Shown: positions 19,364 to 27,996, counted from the first letter of the stretch. The stretch: DNA of 62,679 nt from Planomonospora parontospora (GCA_014647935.1 BMQD01000027.1:1-62679); one strand, 5' to 3'. Notes: generated by a model not told the origin, from the sequence alone. Program-made: numbers and translations.

Positions 19364-22300
19364 TCAGGGCGCCGCTTCAGGATCGCTGCGACCCGGCTGA
19401 AATGCCAGCTCGTCGTACTCGCGCGCGCCATGGGTGCGGAAGGTCTCCACGGCTTCGGCGAGCACGGCCCGGGCCCGCTCCTCCTCGTGGAGCGCCTCCA
19501 GGACCAGCGCCTCGTCCTTGCCGACCCGGGCCTGCCACAGGGGCAGGCCCAGCGCCCCGAACAACTCCCGCGCCTCCGCCAGCCGCTTCCGTGCGTCGTG
19601 CAGCCGTCCCTCCGTCAGATCGAGCTGCCCCACCGTGCGCACGGCGACGGCGATGCCGAAGCGGTCGTCCAGCTCCTGGCAGATGGCCAGGCTCTCCTGC
19701 AACTGCGGCCGCGCTTCGGCGGGCCGGCCCTCGCGCATCGATGTCTTGCCGCGCGTACGCAGGGCGTACGCCTCCATCAGCCGGTCACCGTGCTCGCGGA
19801 AGATCGCCAGGGCCTGGTCGCAGGCGCTGCCGGCGTTGTCCAGCTCACCCCTGGCCTGGTGGTAGAGCGCGATGGTCCGCTGCGTCATCCCCTCGCCCCG
19901 CCGGCTGCCGACCTTCCGGTACAGCCAGAGCGCGTCGGTGAGCTCTTGCCAGCTCGCGCGGTAGTCGCCCTTTTCCAGGTGCACCGAGCCCGCCACCCGT
20001 TTGACGTGCGCCAGCGTCCCCTCGTCGCCGAGCCGCCGCCAGAGCTCCTGCGCCGCGCCGAGGAAGTGCAGCGCCTCGGGCAGATAGCCCTGCTCGCGGC
20101 AGGCCAGCCCGAGCCCGGCCAGCGCCGCCGCCTCGCCGCGCTCGTGCCGGGCGATGCGGAACATCGACAACGCCTGCGCGAAGTACGCGCGCGCCTCGGC
20201 GAAGCGGTCCTGCTCGTAGCGGAGCTGGCCCAGCTCGGTCAGCAGCGTCGCCGCGCCGTGGGCGTTCCCCTTGCGCTGGTTGACGTCGAGCGCGGCGGTG
20301 TGCGTACGGGTCCACACGTCGAAGACGTTGGCCGAGATGAAGATCGAGGCGTAGAGCGCGGAGGCGAGCTGGAGCGCGATCTCGTCCAGGTCCATCGAGG
20401 AGGCCAGCTCCACGCCCTGCACGAGCGACTGCTGCTCCAGGTCGAACCACTCCTGGGGTGCGGCCAGCACCGCCCGTGCGACGTCCGGGTCGGCCGGGCG
20501 GGCCAGGGAGTGGCCGGCGTCCAGCGCGACGGCGCCCGGATGGGCCAGGGAGCCGATCTCGCGCAGCAGCCACAGCCACCGGCCGAGGACCGCGATCACT
20601 GCGGCCGCGCGTGCCTCGGGGGTCTCCTCGATCTCGGCGCGCTCCCTGGCGAACAGGCGGATCAGGTCGTGCAGGCGGTAGCGGATGCCGGCGGCACCAT
20701 CGACCGCCTGCACCTCGACGAGCTGGGCGTCCACCAGCCGTTCCAGGACCAGCTCGCCTTCCTCGCCACCCACGTCCAGCAGCGCCGCCGCCACCCAGGC
20801 GGGGAACGACGGCAGGCCCAGCAGCCCGAGCAGGCGCAGCGCCCGCTTGCCCGGGGCGTCCAGCAGCCGGTAGCTCAGCTCGATGCTGGCGCGGACCGCG
20901 CGGTCGCCCACTGCCAGCTCGTCCAGTCTGCGGCGCTCGTCGCGCAGGCGTTCGGCCAGCAGGGCGACCGACCAGGTGCGCCTGGTCGCCAGCCGGGCGC
21001 CGGCGATGCGCAGGGCCAGCGGCAGTTGTCCGCAGTGCCGGACGATCCCCGCTGCCGACCGCGGGTCGGCCTTGATCCGGTCCTCGCCCACGATCCGGCC
21101 GAGCAGCCGCAGCGACTCGTCGGCCGTGAGGACGTCCAGTTCGACCAGCGCCATCCCCTCCAGGCCCGGCAGCCGGCTGCGGGAGGTGACGATGACGCCG
21201 CAGCCGGTGCTGCCCGGCAGCAGCGGGCGGACCTGCTGCTCGGCCTGGGCGTCGTCCAGCAGGATCAGCATCCGGCGCCCTGACAGGAGACTGCGGTACT
21301 GCGTCGTGCGGGCCTCCAGGGTGTCGGGGGGCACGGCTCCCAGCTGGCGCAGGACCCGCCCCAGCACCTCCATGGGGGTGACCGGGGCCTCGGAGGTGCC
21401 GGTCAGCTCGGCGTAGACCTGCCCGTCGGGGTAGCCTCCGCCCAGCACCCTGGCGAGATGCGTGGCCAGCGCGGATTTCCCGCTGCCTCCCGGTCCCGAG
21501 ATCACGCACAGCGACCCGGCCGCCAGCACGTCGCTCACCGCCGCGATCTCCTGCTCGCGGCCGGTGAAGTCGGATGGCGCGGCCGGCAACTGCGCGGGCG
21601 GGATTCGTTCCCCGGCCGGCTCCACCGCGTGCGGACCCTGGGCGGGACGCGACGGCTCCCACGTCCTGCCCAGGCTCTCGTCGTCCGCCTCCAGGATGAG
21701 CTGGTGGACCGCCTGTAACTCGGCGCCCGGCTCGATGCCCAGCTCGGCGATCAGCACGTCCCTGCCCTCGCGGTAGACCCGCAGCGCGTCGGCCTGGCGG
21801 CCCAGCCGGTAGAGCACGACCATGAGGTCCCGCCGGAAGCGCTCGCGCGTGGGATGACGGGCCGCCAGCGCGGTCAGCTCCGCGACCAGGCGCTCGTGCC
21901 GGCCCAGCGCCAGCTCCGAGGCGATGCGCCGCTCGGTGACGGCGATGCGCAGCTCGTCGAGCCGGGCCGCCTCCGAACGCAGCAGGGAGTCGCCTAGCCC
22001 GCCGAGCGCCGGCCCCCGCCACAGTTCGAGTGCCTGCCGGTAGGCCTTCACCGCGTCGTGGTGCCGTCCGTCCACCGCCGCGGCGTCACCCTCCGCGGCG
22101 AGCCGCTCGAAGCCGTCGCGGTCGAGCGCGCCCTCGGGAATCCGGATCAGATAACCGGGGGGACGCGAGACGATGAGGTCTTCCTGCACGTGCCGGGTGG
22201 CCCGGCGTAAGCCCGACACGTACGTTTGAATGATCGATTTAGCGCTATCTGGGGGGCTTTCCGCCCAAATGGCATCGATCAACCGCTCCAGTGGCACCAC

Positions 22301-22429
22301 ACGGTTCGGATCGACCAGCAGCGCCGCGAGAAGGGTGCGGGGTTTCCCTCCGCCGAGCGGCACCTGTCTGCCTTCGGCCCACAGCTCGAGCGGCCCCAGC
22401 AACCTGAATTCCATATGCTCCCCTGTCAC
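19364..22429 (-). CDS. SARP-type regulator with NB-ARC and TPR domains (AfsR-like)
   Basis: A 1021-residue regulator. Residues about 5-95: OmpR-like winged helix of the SARP family (MEFRLLGPLELWAEGRQVPLGG, TLLAALL, SIIQTYVSGLRR). About 100-255: bacterial transcriptional activation domain (ALDRDGFERL, RFRRDLMVVLYRLGRQADALRVY). About 285-560: NB-ARC ATPase with Walker A GPGGSGKSALATH and Walker B MLILLDDAQ. About 640-1000: TPR repeats. AfsR-like proteins activate secondary metabolism or differentiation genes. Here the divergent neighbour is a secreted cell-wall-type hydrolase, and a VanX-like gene follows, so it may control this local set. The ATG at 22429 or the in-frame ATG five codons later could be the start. 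Confidence 0.92.
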   Translation of the reverse strand: MTGEHMEFRLLGPLELWAEGRQVPLGGGKPRTLLAALLVDPNRVVPLERLIDAIWAESPPDSAKSIIQTYVSGLRRATRHVQEDLIVSRPPGYLIRIPEGALDRDGFERLAAEGDAAAVDGRHHDAVKAYRQALELWRGPALGGLGDSLLRSEAARLDELRIAVTERRIASELALGRHERLVAELTALAARHPTRERFRRDLMVVLYRLGRQADALRVYREGRDVLIAELGIEPGAELQAVHQLILEADDESLGRTWEPSRPAQGPHAVEPAGERIPPAQLPAAPSDFTGREQEIAAVSDVLAAGSLCVISGPGGSGKSALATHLARVLGGGYPDGQVYAELTGTSEAPVTPMEVLGRVLRQLGAVPPDTLEARTTQYRSLLSGRRMLILLDDAQAEQQVRPLLPGSTGCGVIVTSRSRLPGLEGMALVELDVLTADESLRLLGRIVGEDRIKADPRSAAGIVRHCGQLPLALRIAGARLATRRTWSVALLAERLRDERRRLDELAVGDRAVRASIELSYRLLDAPGKRALRLLGLLGLPSFPAWVAAALLDVGGEEGELVLERLVDAQLVEVQAVDGAAGIRYRLHDLIRLFARERAEIEETPEARAAAVIAVLGRWLWLLREIGSLAHPGAVALDAGHSLARPADPDVARAVLAAPQEWFDLEQQSLVQGVELASSMDLDEIALQLASALYASIFISANVFDVWTRTHTAALDVNQRKGNAHGAATLLTELGQLRYEQDRFAEARAYFAQALSMFRIARHERGEAAALAGLGLACREQGYLPEALHFLGAAQELWRRLGDEGTLAHVKRVAGSVHLEKGDYRASWQELTDALWLYRKVGSRRGEGMTQRTIALYHQARGELDNAGSACDQALAIFREHGDRLMEAYALRTRGKTSMREGRPAEARPQLQESLAICQELDDRFGIAVAVRTVGQLDLTEGRLHDARKRLAEARELFGALGLPLWQARVGKDEALVLEALHEEERARAVLAEAVETFRTHGAREYDELAFQPGRSDPEAAP

Positions 22430-22445
22430 GGCATCGGAGGTCCCT

Positions 22446-22459
22446 TGACCGCGCGGTCA
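22446..22459. promoter_or_regulatory. 14-bp perfect palindrome in SARP/hydrolase spacer
   Basis: TGACCGCGCGGTCA, a perfect palindrome 17 bp upstream of the SARP start, in the 127-bp divergent spacer. Probable operator; the binding protein is unknown. Confidence 0.5.
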
Positions 22460-22516
22460 GCTCAATCGTCGCGCCCACTGCGCCATAAGGCCACTGAAAA
22501 CCTGATCCCAGTCGCG

Positions 22517-22534
22517 CTGAAGAGAAACTGAAGC
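22517..22534 (+). promoter_or_regulatory. Direct heptamer repeats, SARP-like
   Basis: CTGAAGA (22517-22523) and CTGAAGC (22528-22534) repeat with an 11-bp period; a further CTGAAAA begins at 22494, 23 bp upstream. SARP proteins bind direct heptamers spaced by about one helical turn. They precede the secreted hydrolase gene at 22557. Confidence 0.4.
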
Positions 22535-22556
22535 GTCCTCGCCAAAGCTTCTCGCC

Positions 22557-23975
22557 ATGAGCAACCACATTTCGCGGAACACCGAGTCCCCCACTTCGCG
22601 CCGTAAGCCGGCCCGCATCGCCGCCTTCGGGCTGGCGGCCTTCTTCGCCCTGGCCTCCGCCCCCGCGCTGCCCGCCGCGTCGGCGACCGCCGTCGTCGGC
22701 CTCGCGTCCGGCTGCGGCCAGTACGGTGCCGACCAGCCGATGACGCGCAACCAGGTCCTGATACGCGCCCAGAGCTGGCTCGATGTCGGCATCCCATACA
22801 GCCAGACGGCCTGCCACGAGAACCGGTACGGCGACTACCGCACCGACTGTTCCGGCTACGTCTCCATGGCATGGGGGCTGAGCCGCTCGTACACGACCCG
22901 CGACATCCACCTGGTCTCGAACGAGATCCCCCGCTCGGACCTGCGGCCGGGCGACATCCTGAACCGCTACGACGACCACATGGCGATCTTCGTCCGGTGG
23001 TCGGACGCCGCCCGCACCAAGCCGCTCGTCCGTGAGCAGGCGGGCTCCGTGGGCACCGTCGAGCGAACCTGGCCGGCCGCGACCGCTGGCCTCTACACCC
23101 CCAGGCGCTATCACAACATCCGTGAGGACGTCGCGCCGGACCGCGTCAACCAGGTCAACGACGACGGCTACGCCGACCTCGTGGGCGTGGACGCGGGCGG
23201 CAAGCTGTTCGGCTACAACAACGGCAGCCTGATCAACCCCGGCGGCCAGCCGTACTCGGCCGAGACCTGGCGGCTGCAGGAGAGCGACTGGACGCAGTCG
23301 AAGCACATCGCGACCGGCGACATCAACGGTGACGGTTATTCCGACCTGGTGACCGCGAACAACGACGGCTCGCTCGTCATTTACAACAACGGATCCCTCG
23401 TCCATCCCCATGGCGAGCCCTATCTGGGGGCGACATGGAGTTATAAGGGCTCCTGGCAGGAAGCCCGGCACCTCGCCGTGGGAGACGTGACCGGTGACGG
23501 TTTCGCCGACATCGTCTTCGTCGGCAAGAACGGCACCCTGAGCGTTTACGTAAACGGCCAGAACGTCAATCCCGGCGGCACGCCGTTCGCCGGCGCCACC
23601 TGGACGCTGGGCGACTGGGGCGGGGTCAAGAACCTGGCGCTCACGGACGTCAACCGCGACGGCTACGCCGACATCGTCGCCGTGGACGGCAATGGCGAGC
23701 TGTTCGGCTACAACAACGGCACGCTGGTCAACGACGGCCGCGTCCCGTTCGCCTCCGAGACCTGGCGCATCGGCGGCAGCGACTGGTCGCAGGTCCGGCA
23801 CTTCACCGCCGGCGACGTCAACCGTGACGGCTACGGCGACCTGATCGCCGTCGAGGCCGACGGCAGCCTGGCCGGCTACCAGAACGGCAGCCTGGTCAAC
23901 CCCGGCGGCCAGCCCTTCAAGGACCGCGGCTGGCGTGTCGAGGGCGACTGGGCCGGCCTCCGTCTCCTCGCCTGA
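22557..23975 (+). CDS. Secreted NlpC/P60-like hydrolase with FG-GAP/VCBS repeats
   Basis: A 472-residue exported protein. A signal peptide (basic RRKPARIAAFG, hydrophobic core, ASA cleavage near residue 43) is followed by a cysteine-peptidase-like domain with DCSGYVSMAWG (candidate nucleophile Cys near 99) and DDHMAIFVRW (candidate His near 142). From about residue 195 to the end there are five to six FG-GAP/VCBS units, each with an Asp-rich calcium loop such as DVNRDGYADI. Probable substrate is cell-wall peptide, with the repeats forming a propeller-like binding module. Divergent from the SARP gene; 38 bp precede a paralogue with a nearly identical C-terminal half. Confidence 0.82.
   Translation: MSNHISRNTESPTSRRKPARIAAFGLAAFFALASAPALPAASATAVVGLASGCGQYGADQPMTRNQVLIRAQSWLDVGIPYSQTACHENRYGDYRTDCSGYVSMAWGLSRSYTTRDIHLVSNEIPRSDLRPGDILNRYDDHMAIFVRWSDAARTKPLVREQAGSVGTVERTWPAATAGLYTPRRYHNIREDVAPDRVNQVNDDGYADLVGVDAGGKLFGYNNGSLINPGGQPYSAETWRLQESDWTQSKHIATGDINGDGYSDLVTANNDGSLVIYNNGSLVHPHGEPYLGATWSYKGSWQEARHLAVGDVTGDGFADIVFVGKNGTLSVYVNGQNVNPGGTPFAGATWTLGDWGGVKNLALTDVNRDGYADIVAVDGNGELFGYNNGTLVNDGRVPFASETWRIGGSDWSQVRHFTAGDVNRDGYGDLIAVEADGSLAGYQNGSLVNPGGQPFKDRGWRVEGDWAGLRLLA
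23646..23848 (+). repeat. 203-bp block identical to 25160-25362
   Basis: Every base from GACGTCAACCGCGAC to GACCTGATCGC matches the second gene at an offset of exactly 1514 bp. It spans the fourth and fifth VCBS units. Flanking parts of the repeats are clearly less similar. Confidence 0.9.
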
Positions 23976-24013
23976 TCCCCTCCACCCGGCTTCGCTCAGA
24001 AGGAATGCCCGCC

Positions 24014-25489
24014 ATGCCCACCCATGCCCTGAAGATCCTGACCGCGACGATCACCACCGCCTGCGCCCTGTCCGGGGGCCTGGCTCCCGCCTCCGCCGCC
24101 GCAGCGCCGCCCCTGGACCCCCACGAGGTCCAGCCGTGGCGGGTCGGCGTCCAGTGGACCGCGTTGCCGTGTCAAAAGGGCGGCCCGTCAGCTCAGGACG
24201 GCACGCTGGCCGCCACGCTGAACCCGCAGCTGACCGACAAGATGCGGGGCCACCTGAACGCCTACAACACCTCCTGCGCCCGGGCGGTCATCGACGCGGT
24301 CAAAGGGCGCGGCTTCAATCAGCGCGCCGGCGCGATCGCCATCGCCACCGTCATCGTGGAGAGCAGCATCTCCAACCTCGACGGCGGCGACGCCGACTCC
24401 GTCGGGCTCTACCAGCAGCGCACCAGCTGGGGCTCGTTCGCCCAGCGCACCGACCCGCTCACCGCAACGAACATGTTCCTCGACAGGATGCAGCGCTTCT
24501 ATCCGGGCGGCTCCTGGAACACCGCCCCCATCGGGGACGTCGCCGCGAACGTGCAGCAACCGGCCGCGCAGTACCGCTACCGTTACGGCGTGGAGGCCGA
24601 CGACGCCGTCAAGATCGCCAATACCCTGTGGGGCGCCACCGGCCCCGCACCGGACCGCGTCAACCAGGTCAACGACGACGGCTACGCCGACCTCGTGGGC
24701 GTGGACACGGGCGGCAAGCTGTTCGGCTACAACAACGGCAGCCTGGTCAATCCGGGCGGGCAGCCGTACTCGGCCGAGACCTGGCGGCTGCAGGAGAGCG
24801 ACTGGAAGGGCGCCGAGCACCTGTCGGCCGGCGACGTCAGCGGCGACGGCTACGCCGATCTGGTGGCCGCGAACAACGACGGCTCGCTGGTCGTCTACGG
24901 CAACGGCTCGCTGGTGAATCCGCCAGGCCAGCCCTATCTCACACCGACCTGGACGTACCGGGGCTCGTGGCAGCAGGCCCGCCTGCTCGCCGTGGGCGAC
25001 GTGACCGGCGACAGGTACGCCGACATCGTGTCCGTGGACGCCGACGGCACCCTCTACGTGTACGCCAACGGCAAGAACGTCAACCCGGACAGCACGCCGT
25101 TCGCCGGCGTGACGTGGAAGCTGGGCGACTGGGGCGGTGTCCGGCAGCTCGCGCTGACCGACGTCAACCGCGACGGCTACGCCGACATCGTCGCCGTGGA
25201 CGGCAATGGCGAGCTGTTCGGCTACAACAACGGCACGCTGGTCAACGACGGCCGCGTCCCGTTCGCCTCCGAGACCTGGCGCATCGGCGGCAGCGACTGG
25301 TCGCAGGTCCGGCACTTCACCGCCGGCGACGTCAACCGTGACGGCTACGGCGACCTGATCGCGGTTGAGGTCGACGGCAGTCTCTCGGTCTACTCCAACG
25401 GCAGCCTGGTCAATCCGGAGGGCCGGCCGTTCAAGGACCGCACCTGGAACATTGAGGGCGACTGGTCGGCGGTCCGCCTGCTCGCCTGA
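24014..25489 (+). CDS. Secreted lysozyme/transglycosylase-like protein with FG-GAP/VCBS repeats
   Basis: A 491-residue exported protein. The signal peptide ends near ASAAAA (about residue 32). Residues about 70-205 form a domain seen in actinobacterial transglycosylase-like and peptidase M23 proteins: GFNQRAGAIAIATVIVESSI (Glu in VIVES is a candidate acid), DSVGLYQQRTSWGS, DPLTATNMFLDRM, AAQYRYRYG. From about 215 on, the VCBS repeats parallel those of the preceding gene. The start at ATG 24014 is chosen because AAGGA lies 9 bp upstream; ATG 24005 is too close. Probable peptidoglycan-acting enzyme; activity inferred. Confidence 0.8.
   Translation: MPTHALKILTATITTACALSGGLAPASAAAAPPLDPHEVQPWRVGVQWTALPCQKGGPSAQDGTLAATLNPQLTDKMRGHLNAYNTSCARAVIDAVKGRGFNQRAGAIAIATVIVESSISNLDGGDADSVGLYQQRTSWGSFAQRTDPLTATNMFLDRMQRFYPGGSWNTAPIGDVAANVQQPAAQYRYRYGVEADDAVKIANTLWGATGPAPDRVNQVNDDGYADLVGVDTGGKLFGYNNGSLVNPGGQPYSAETWRLQESDWKGAEHLSAGDVSGDGYADLVAANNDGSLVVYGNGSLVNPPGQPYLTPTWTYRGSWQQARLLAVGDVTGDRYADIVSVDADGTLYVYANGKNVNPDSTPFAGVTWKLGDWGGVRQLALTDVNRDGYADIVAVDGNGELFGYNNGTLVNDGRVPFASETWRIGGSDWSQVRHFTAGDVNRDGYGDLIAVEVDGSLSVYSNGSLVNPEGRPFKDRTWNIEGDWSAVRLLA
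25160..25362 (+). repeat. 203-bp block identical to 23646-23848
   Basis: Second copy of the identical block; see the first copy. A shorter, nearly identical stretch also starts at 24650 (matching 23136) at the same 1514-bp offset. Confidence 0.9.
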
Positions 25490-25494
25490 CCCCC

Positions 25495-25543
25495 CGAGCA
25501 GGCTCCCGCCCGGCGCATCCGCGCCCGGGCGGGAGTCTGCTCG
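25495..25543 (+). terminator. Strong hairpin after the VCBS gene pair
   Basis: A 19-bp arm beginning CGAGCAGGCTCCCGCC pairs with its complement ending GGAGTCTGCTCG with one mismatch; the loop is 11 bases. It starts 5 bp after the stop. There is no long T run, as is common in high-GC actinomycetes. Confidence 0.85.
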
Positions 25544-25886
25544 TGCAGAGCGCTGCCGCGTATCCGGCGACCGCCGTACGGGTCCGGGAAGGGGCGGCTG
25601 CAACCGCGCCGACATTCCACGAGGCGTTCCTCACGCTCGGCTGTGCACTGACCTGCTGGCGTCGTCTCGGCTCGTTGCGTTAGGAGCTCTAAGCCGCACA
25701 CCTAAACGATCTTTGTTGACCGCTTCGCCCTATTGACTCGAGCGGACAGAAGGTAATAAGTTCCCGCCAGGAAAGCGTTTTCCAAGCCCCTCCTCGAGGA
25801 AAAGCGTGTTCCGAGTCCCTCTCCAGGAGAGTGCACCCCCACACCAACCCCGCCGTCGATACGCCCGGCGGAAGCATGGAGGAACA
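25544..25886. other. Intergenic region before the pectate lyase
   Basis: No gene recognised. It holds a relatively AT-rich stretch (about 25690-25760) with possible promoter elements TTGACT (25733-25738) and TAATAA (25754-25759), then the operator-like repeats at 25770-25812 and the ribosome binding site GGAGGAA (25878-25884). Confidence 0.6.
25770..25812. promoter_or_regulatory. Pair of LacI-type operator-like repeats
   Basis: GGAAAGCGTTTTCC (25770-25783) and GGAAAAGCGTGTTCC (25798-25812) resemble the GGAAAGCGCTTTCC-type palindromes bound by LacI-family sugar repressors. They lie within an imperfect 29-bp direct repeat (AAGCGTKTTCC plus a C/T-rich stretch), about 90-130 bp before the pectate lyase start. 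Confidence 0.5.
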
Positions 25887-25898
25887 GTGGAAACATCC

Positions 25899-27131
25899 AT
25901 GACCCACATGAAACGGCGTCGGCAACGGACCCGCCTGACCGTTGCCATCGCGGCAGCCGCGACCCTGGTCGGCGGTTTCGTGGCCACCATGACGCTCCCC
26001 GCGTCGGCTGCCGCAATCGACACCAACCTGAGCCTGAGCGGCGGCGCCGACGGCTCCAGCAAGGCCAGTGGCACCAGCTACGGCAACGTCAAGGACGGCA
26101 ACACCAGCACCTACTGGTCGCCCAGCGGCTCGACCGGCTACGTCTCGGTCAAGTGGGGCAGCGCCACCACGGTGAGCAGCGCCGTCATCAAGCAGGCCTC
26201 CGGCGGCGGCTCCATCGGCTCCTGGCGCCTGCTCAACGCCGACAAGGGCTCCGTCCTGGCCAGCGGCAGCGGCGACCCGGGCACCGTCTCCTTCGCCTCG
26301 ACCTCGCTGAAGAAGCTCACCCTCGACATCACCAGCGCCTCCGGCACACCGCGGATCGCCGAGTTCGAGACCTACGCCGGCAGCGGCTCGAACCCGACCC
26401 CCACCGCCACTCCGACCGTCACTCCGACCGTCACCCCCACGGGCAACCCCGGTACGGGCACGCCGACCGGTCAGTGGCCGTCCTCGGCGGGTTCGGTGAA
26501 GATCTCCGGCACCGTGTCGGTGTCGGGCACCTTCGACGGCGGGATGAAGACCTACTGCTGCATCGGTGACGGCGGTCAGAGCGAGTCGCAGGACCCGATG
26601 TTCAAGATCGCCAACGGTGGCACGCTGCAGAACGTCATCATCGGCTCCCCGGCCGGTGACGGCGTGCACTGCGAGGGCACCTGCACGCTGAGGAACGTGT
26701 GGTGGAACGACATCGGTGAGGACGCGGCCACCTTCAAGGGCACCGGCGGCGGCACCTCCTACGTCATCGGCGGCGGCGCCCGCTCCGGTTCCGACAAGAC
26801 GTTCCAGCACAACGGCAACGGCACGGTGAGCATCTCCGGGTTCTACCTCAAGGGTTCGGGCAAGCTGTACCGGGCGTGCGGCAACTGCTCCAGCTCGCAC
26901 CAGCGGCACGTGAGGATCGACAACGTGCTGGTCTCCGACGTCGACATGGTCGCCGGCATCAACAGCAACTGGGGCGACACCGCCACCATCACCCGCCTCG
27001 TCGTCGACGGCGGTGCCACCGTCTGCGGCAAGTACAAGGGCGTCAGCAAGGGCAGCGAGCCCAGCTACATCGGTGAGGGCTGGAACGACGCCAACTGCAA
27101 GGTCACCAAGAGCGACGTCACCTACAGGTAG
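25899..27131 (+). CDS. Secreted pectate lyase (PL3 type) with N-terminal carbohydrate-binding-like domain
   Basis: A protein of about 410 residues. Signal peptide: KRRRQRTRLTVAIAAAA then ASAAA. Residues about 40-165 form a beta-sandwich domain of discoidin/CBM type (DTNLSLSGGADGSSKASGTS, GNVKDGNTSTYWSP). A Thr/Pro linker follows (about 168-190), then a parallel-beta-helix catalytic domain with YCCIGDGGQSE, GVHCEGTCTLRNVWWNDIGEDAATFKG in part, and CGNCSSSHQRHVRI, typical of PL3 pectate lyases, which cleave polygalacturonate by beta-elimination with calcium. The start is uncertain: GTG 25887 (GGAGGAA 3 bp away), ATG 25899 or ATG 25908. A strong terminator follows. Confidence 0.9.
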   Translation: MTHMKRRRQRTRLTVAIAAAATLVGGFVATMTLPASAAAIDTNLSLSGGADGSSKASGTSYGNVKDGNTSTYWSPSGSTGYVSVKWGSATTVSSAVIKQASGGGSIGSWRLLNADKGSVLASGSGDPGTVSFASTSLKKLTLDITSASGTPRIAEFETYAGSGSNPTPTATPTVTPTVTPTGNPGTGTPTGQWPSSAGSVKISGTVSVSGTFDGGMKTYCCIGDGGQSESQDPMFKIANGGTLQNVIIGSPAGDGVHCEGTCTLRNVWWNDIGEDAATFKGTGGGTSYVIGGGARSGSDKTFQHNGNGTVSISGFYLKGSGKLYRACGNCSSSHQRHVRIDNVLVSDVDMVAGINSNWGDTATITRLVVDGGATVCGKYKGVSKGSEPSYIGEGWNDANCKVTKSDVTYR

Positions 27132-27151
27132 GCCGTAGGCGCGTCCTCGAC

Positions 27152-27187
27152 AGGAGGGGCGCCCACCGCACGGTGGGCACCCCTCCT
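27152..27187 (+). terminator. Hairpin after the pectate lyase
   Basis: AGGAGGGGCGCCCACC, loop GCAC, then GGTGGGCACCCCTCCT: 16-bp arms with one mismatch, followed by CTTG. It begins 21 bp after the stop. Confidence 0.92.
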
Positions 27188-27308
27188 CTTGCGTGCCGCA
27201 CGGGCGCGGCCCCGGCCGGGCGACGTGCCGACCGGATGGACGCCGACCGCGGCCGGCGTGCCGCCCGTCCCGGCCGTCGTAGATGCGCACGCGATAGGAG
27301 CTATTGAG

Positions 27309-27319
27309 CAAACTGTTTG
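27309..27319. promoter_or_regulatory. TetR autoregulatory operator candidate
   Basis: CAAACTGTTTG, a perfect 11-bp palindrome 27 bp upstream of the TetR start, in a locally AT-rich promoter. It shares AACTGTTTG with the KstR2-type site at 43756. Confidence 0.55.
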
Positions 27320-27345
27320 TCGGATGAATATGCCATGATGGGCGC

Positions 27346-27996
27346 ATGGCACCCCGGAAGTATCAGCAGGTGCTCCGCGCTGAGGCCGCGGAGGAGACGA
27401 GGCGTCGGATCCTGGACGCGGTCGGTCAGTGCCTGCGCGAGGCGCCGACCGAGCAGCCCGGTCTGGGGCGGGTGGCTGAGCTGGCCAAGGTGTCGAGGTC
27501 GACGATCTACGCCGACTTCGGCTCGCGGTCGGGCCTGTTCGACGCGTTCGTGGTCGATCTGTGGGAGCGCACCGGTCTGGGCGAGCTCGGCAGGGCGGTG
27601 GGCGCCACCGACGCGCGCGACCACCTGCGTGAGGGCATCCGGGCGGCCAGCCGGATGAAGGGCGGCGAGCTGGCGGTCTACCGCGTGCTCCATGCCATGG
27701 ACCGGCTGGACCCCGAGTCCGCCGGCGGCGCCGTACGTCACATGGAGACCGACCGGCGGGCCGGCATGCAAAGCCTGGCCGAGCACCTCGAGCGGGAGGG
27801 CGAGCTGCGCGAGGGGCTCACTGTCGACGAGGCGGTCGACGCGCTGTGGGTGCTGACGAGCTTCGAGAGCCTCGACCTGCTGGTGACCGGTCGCAGCCGC
27901 ACGGTCGACGAGGCGATCGACATCCTGGTGGACATGGCCGAGCGAGCCGTGTGCCGGACGCCGGGCGCCCCGGCTGCAAGCAGCCGGGGCGCCTGA
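27346..27996 (+). CDS. TetR-family transcriptional regulator
   Basis: A 216-residue regulator. The N-terminal HTH is clear: RRRILDAVGQCLRE, LGRVAELAKVSRSTIYADFGSRSGLFDAFV. The ligand-binding half contains a TetR_C-like region (AIDILVDMAERAV). No obvious target is divergent; the palindrome at 27309 suggests self-repression. A possible bidirectional terminator follows. Confidence 0.9.
   Translation: MAPRKYQQVLRAEAAEETRRRILDAVGQCLREAPTEQPGLGRVAELAKVSRSTIYADFGSRSGLFDAFVVDLWERTGLGELGRAVGATDARDHLREGIRAASRMKGGELAVYRVLHAMDRLDPESAGGAVRHMETDRRAGMQSLAEHLEREGELREGLTVDEAVDALWVLTSFESLDLLVTGRSRTVDEAIDILVDMAERAVCRTPGAPAASSRGA

Noticed and set aside
19364-25489. Secondary-metabolite cluster suggested by the SARP gene
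   Set aside because: No PKS, NRPS, terpene or RiPP genes lie nearby; the neighbours are secreted hydrolase-like proteins and a dipeptidase.
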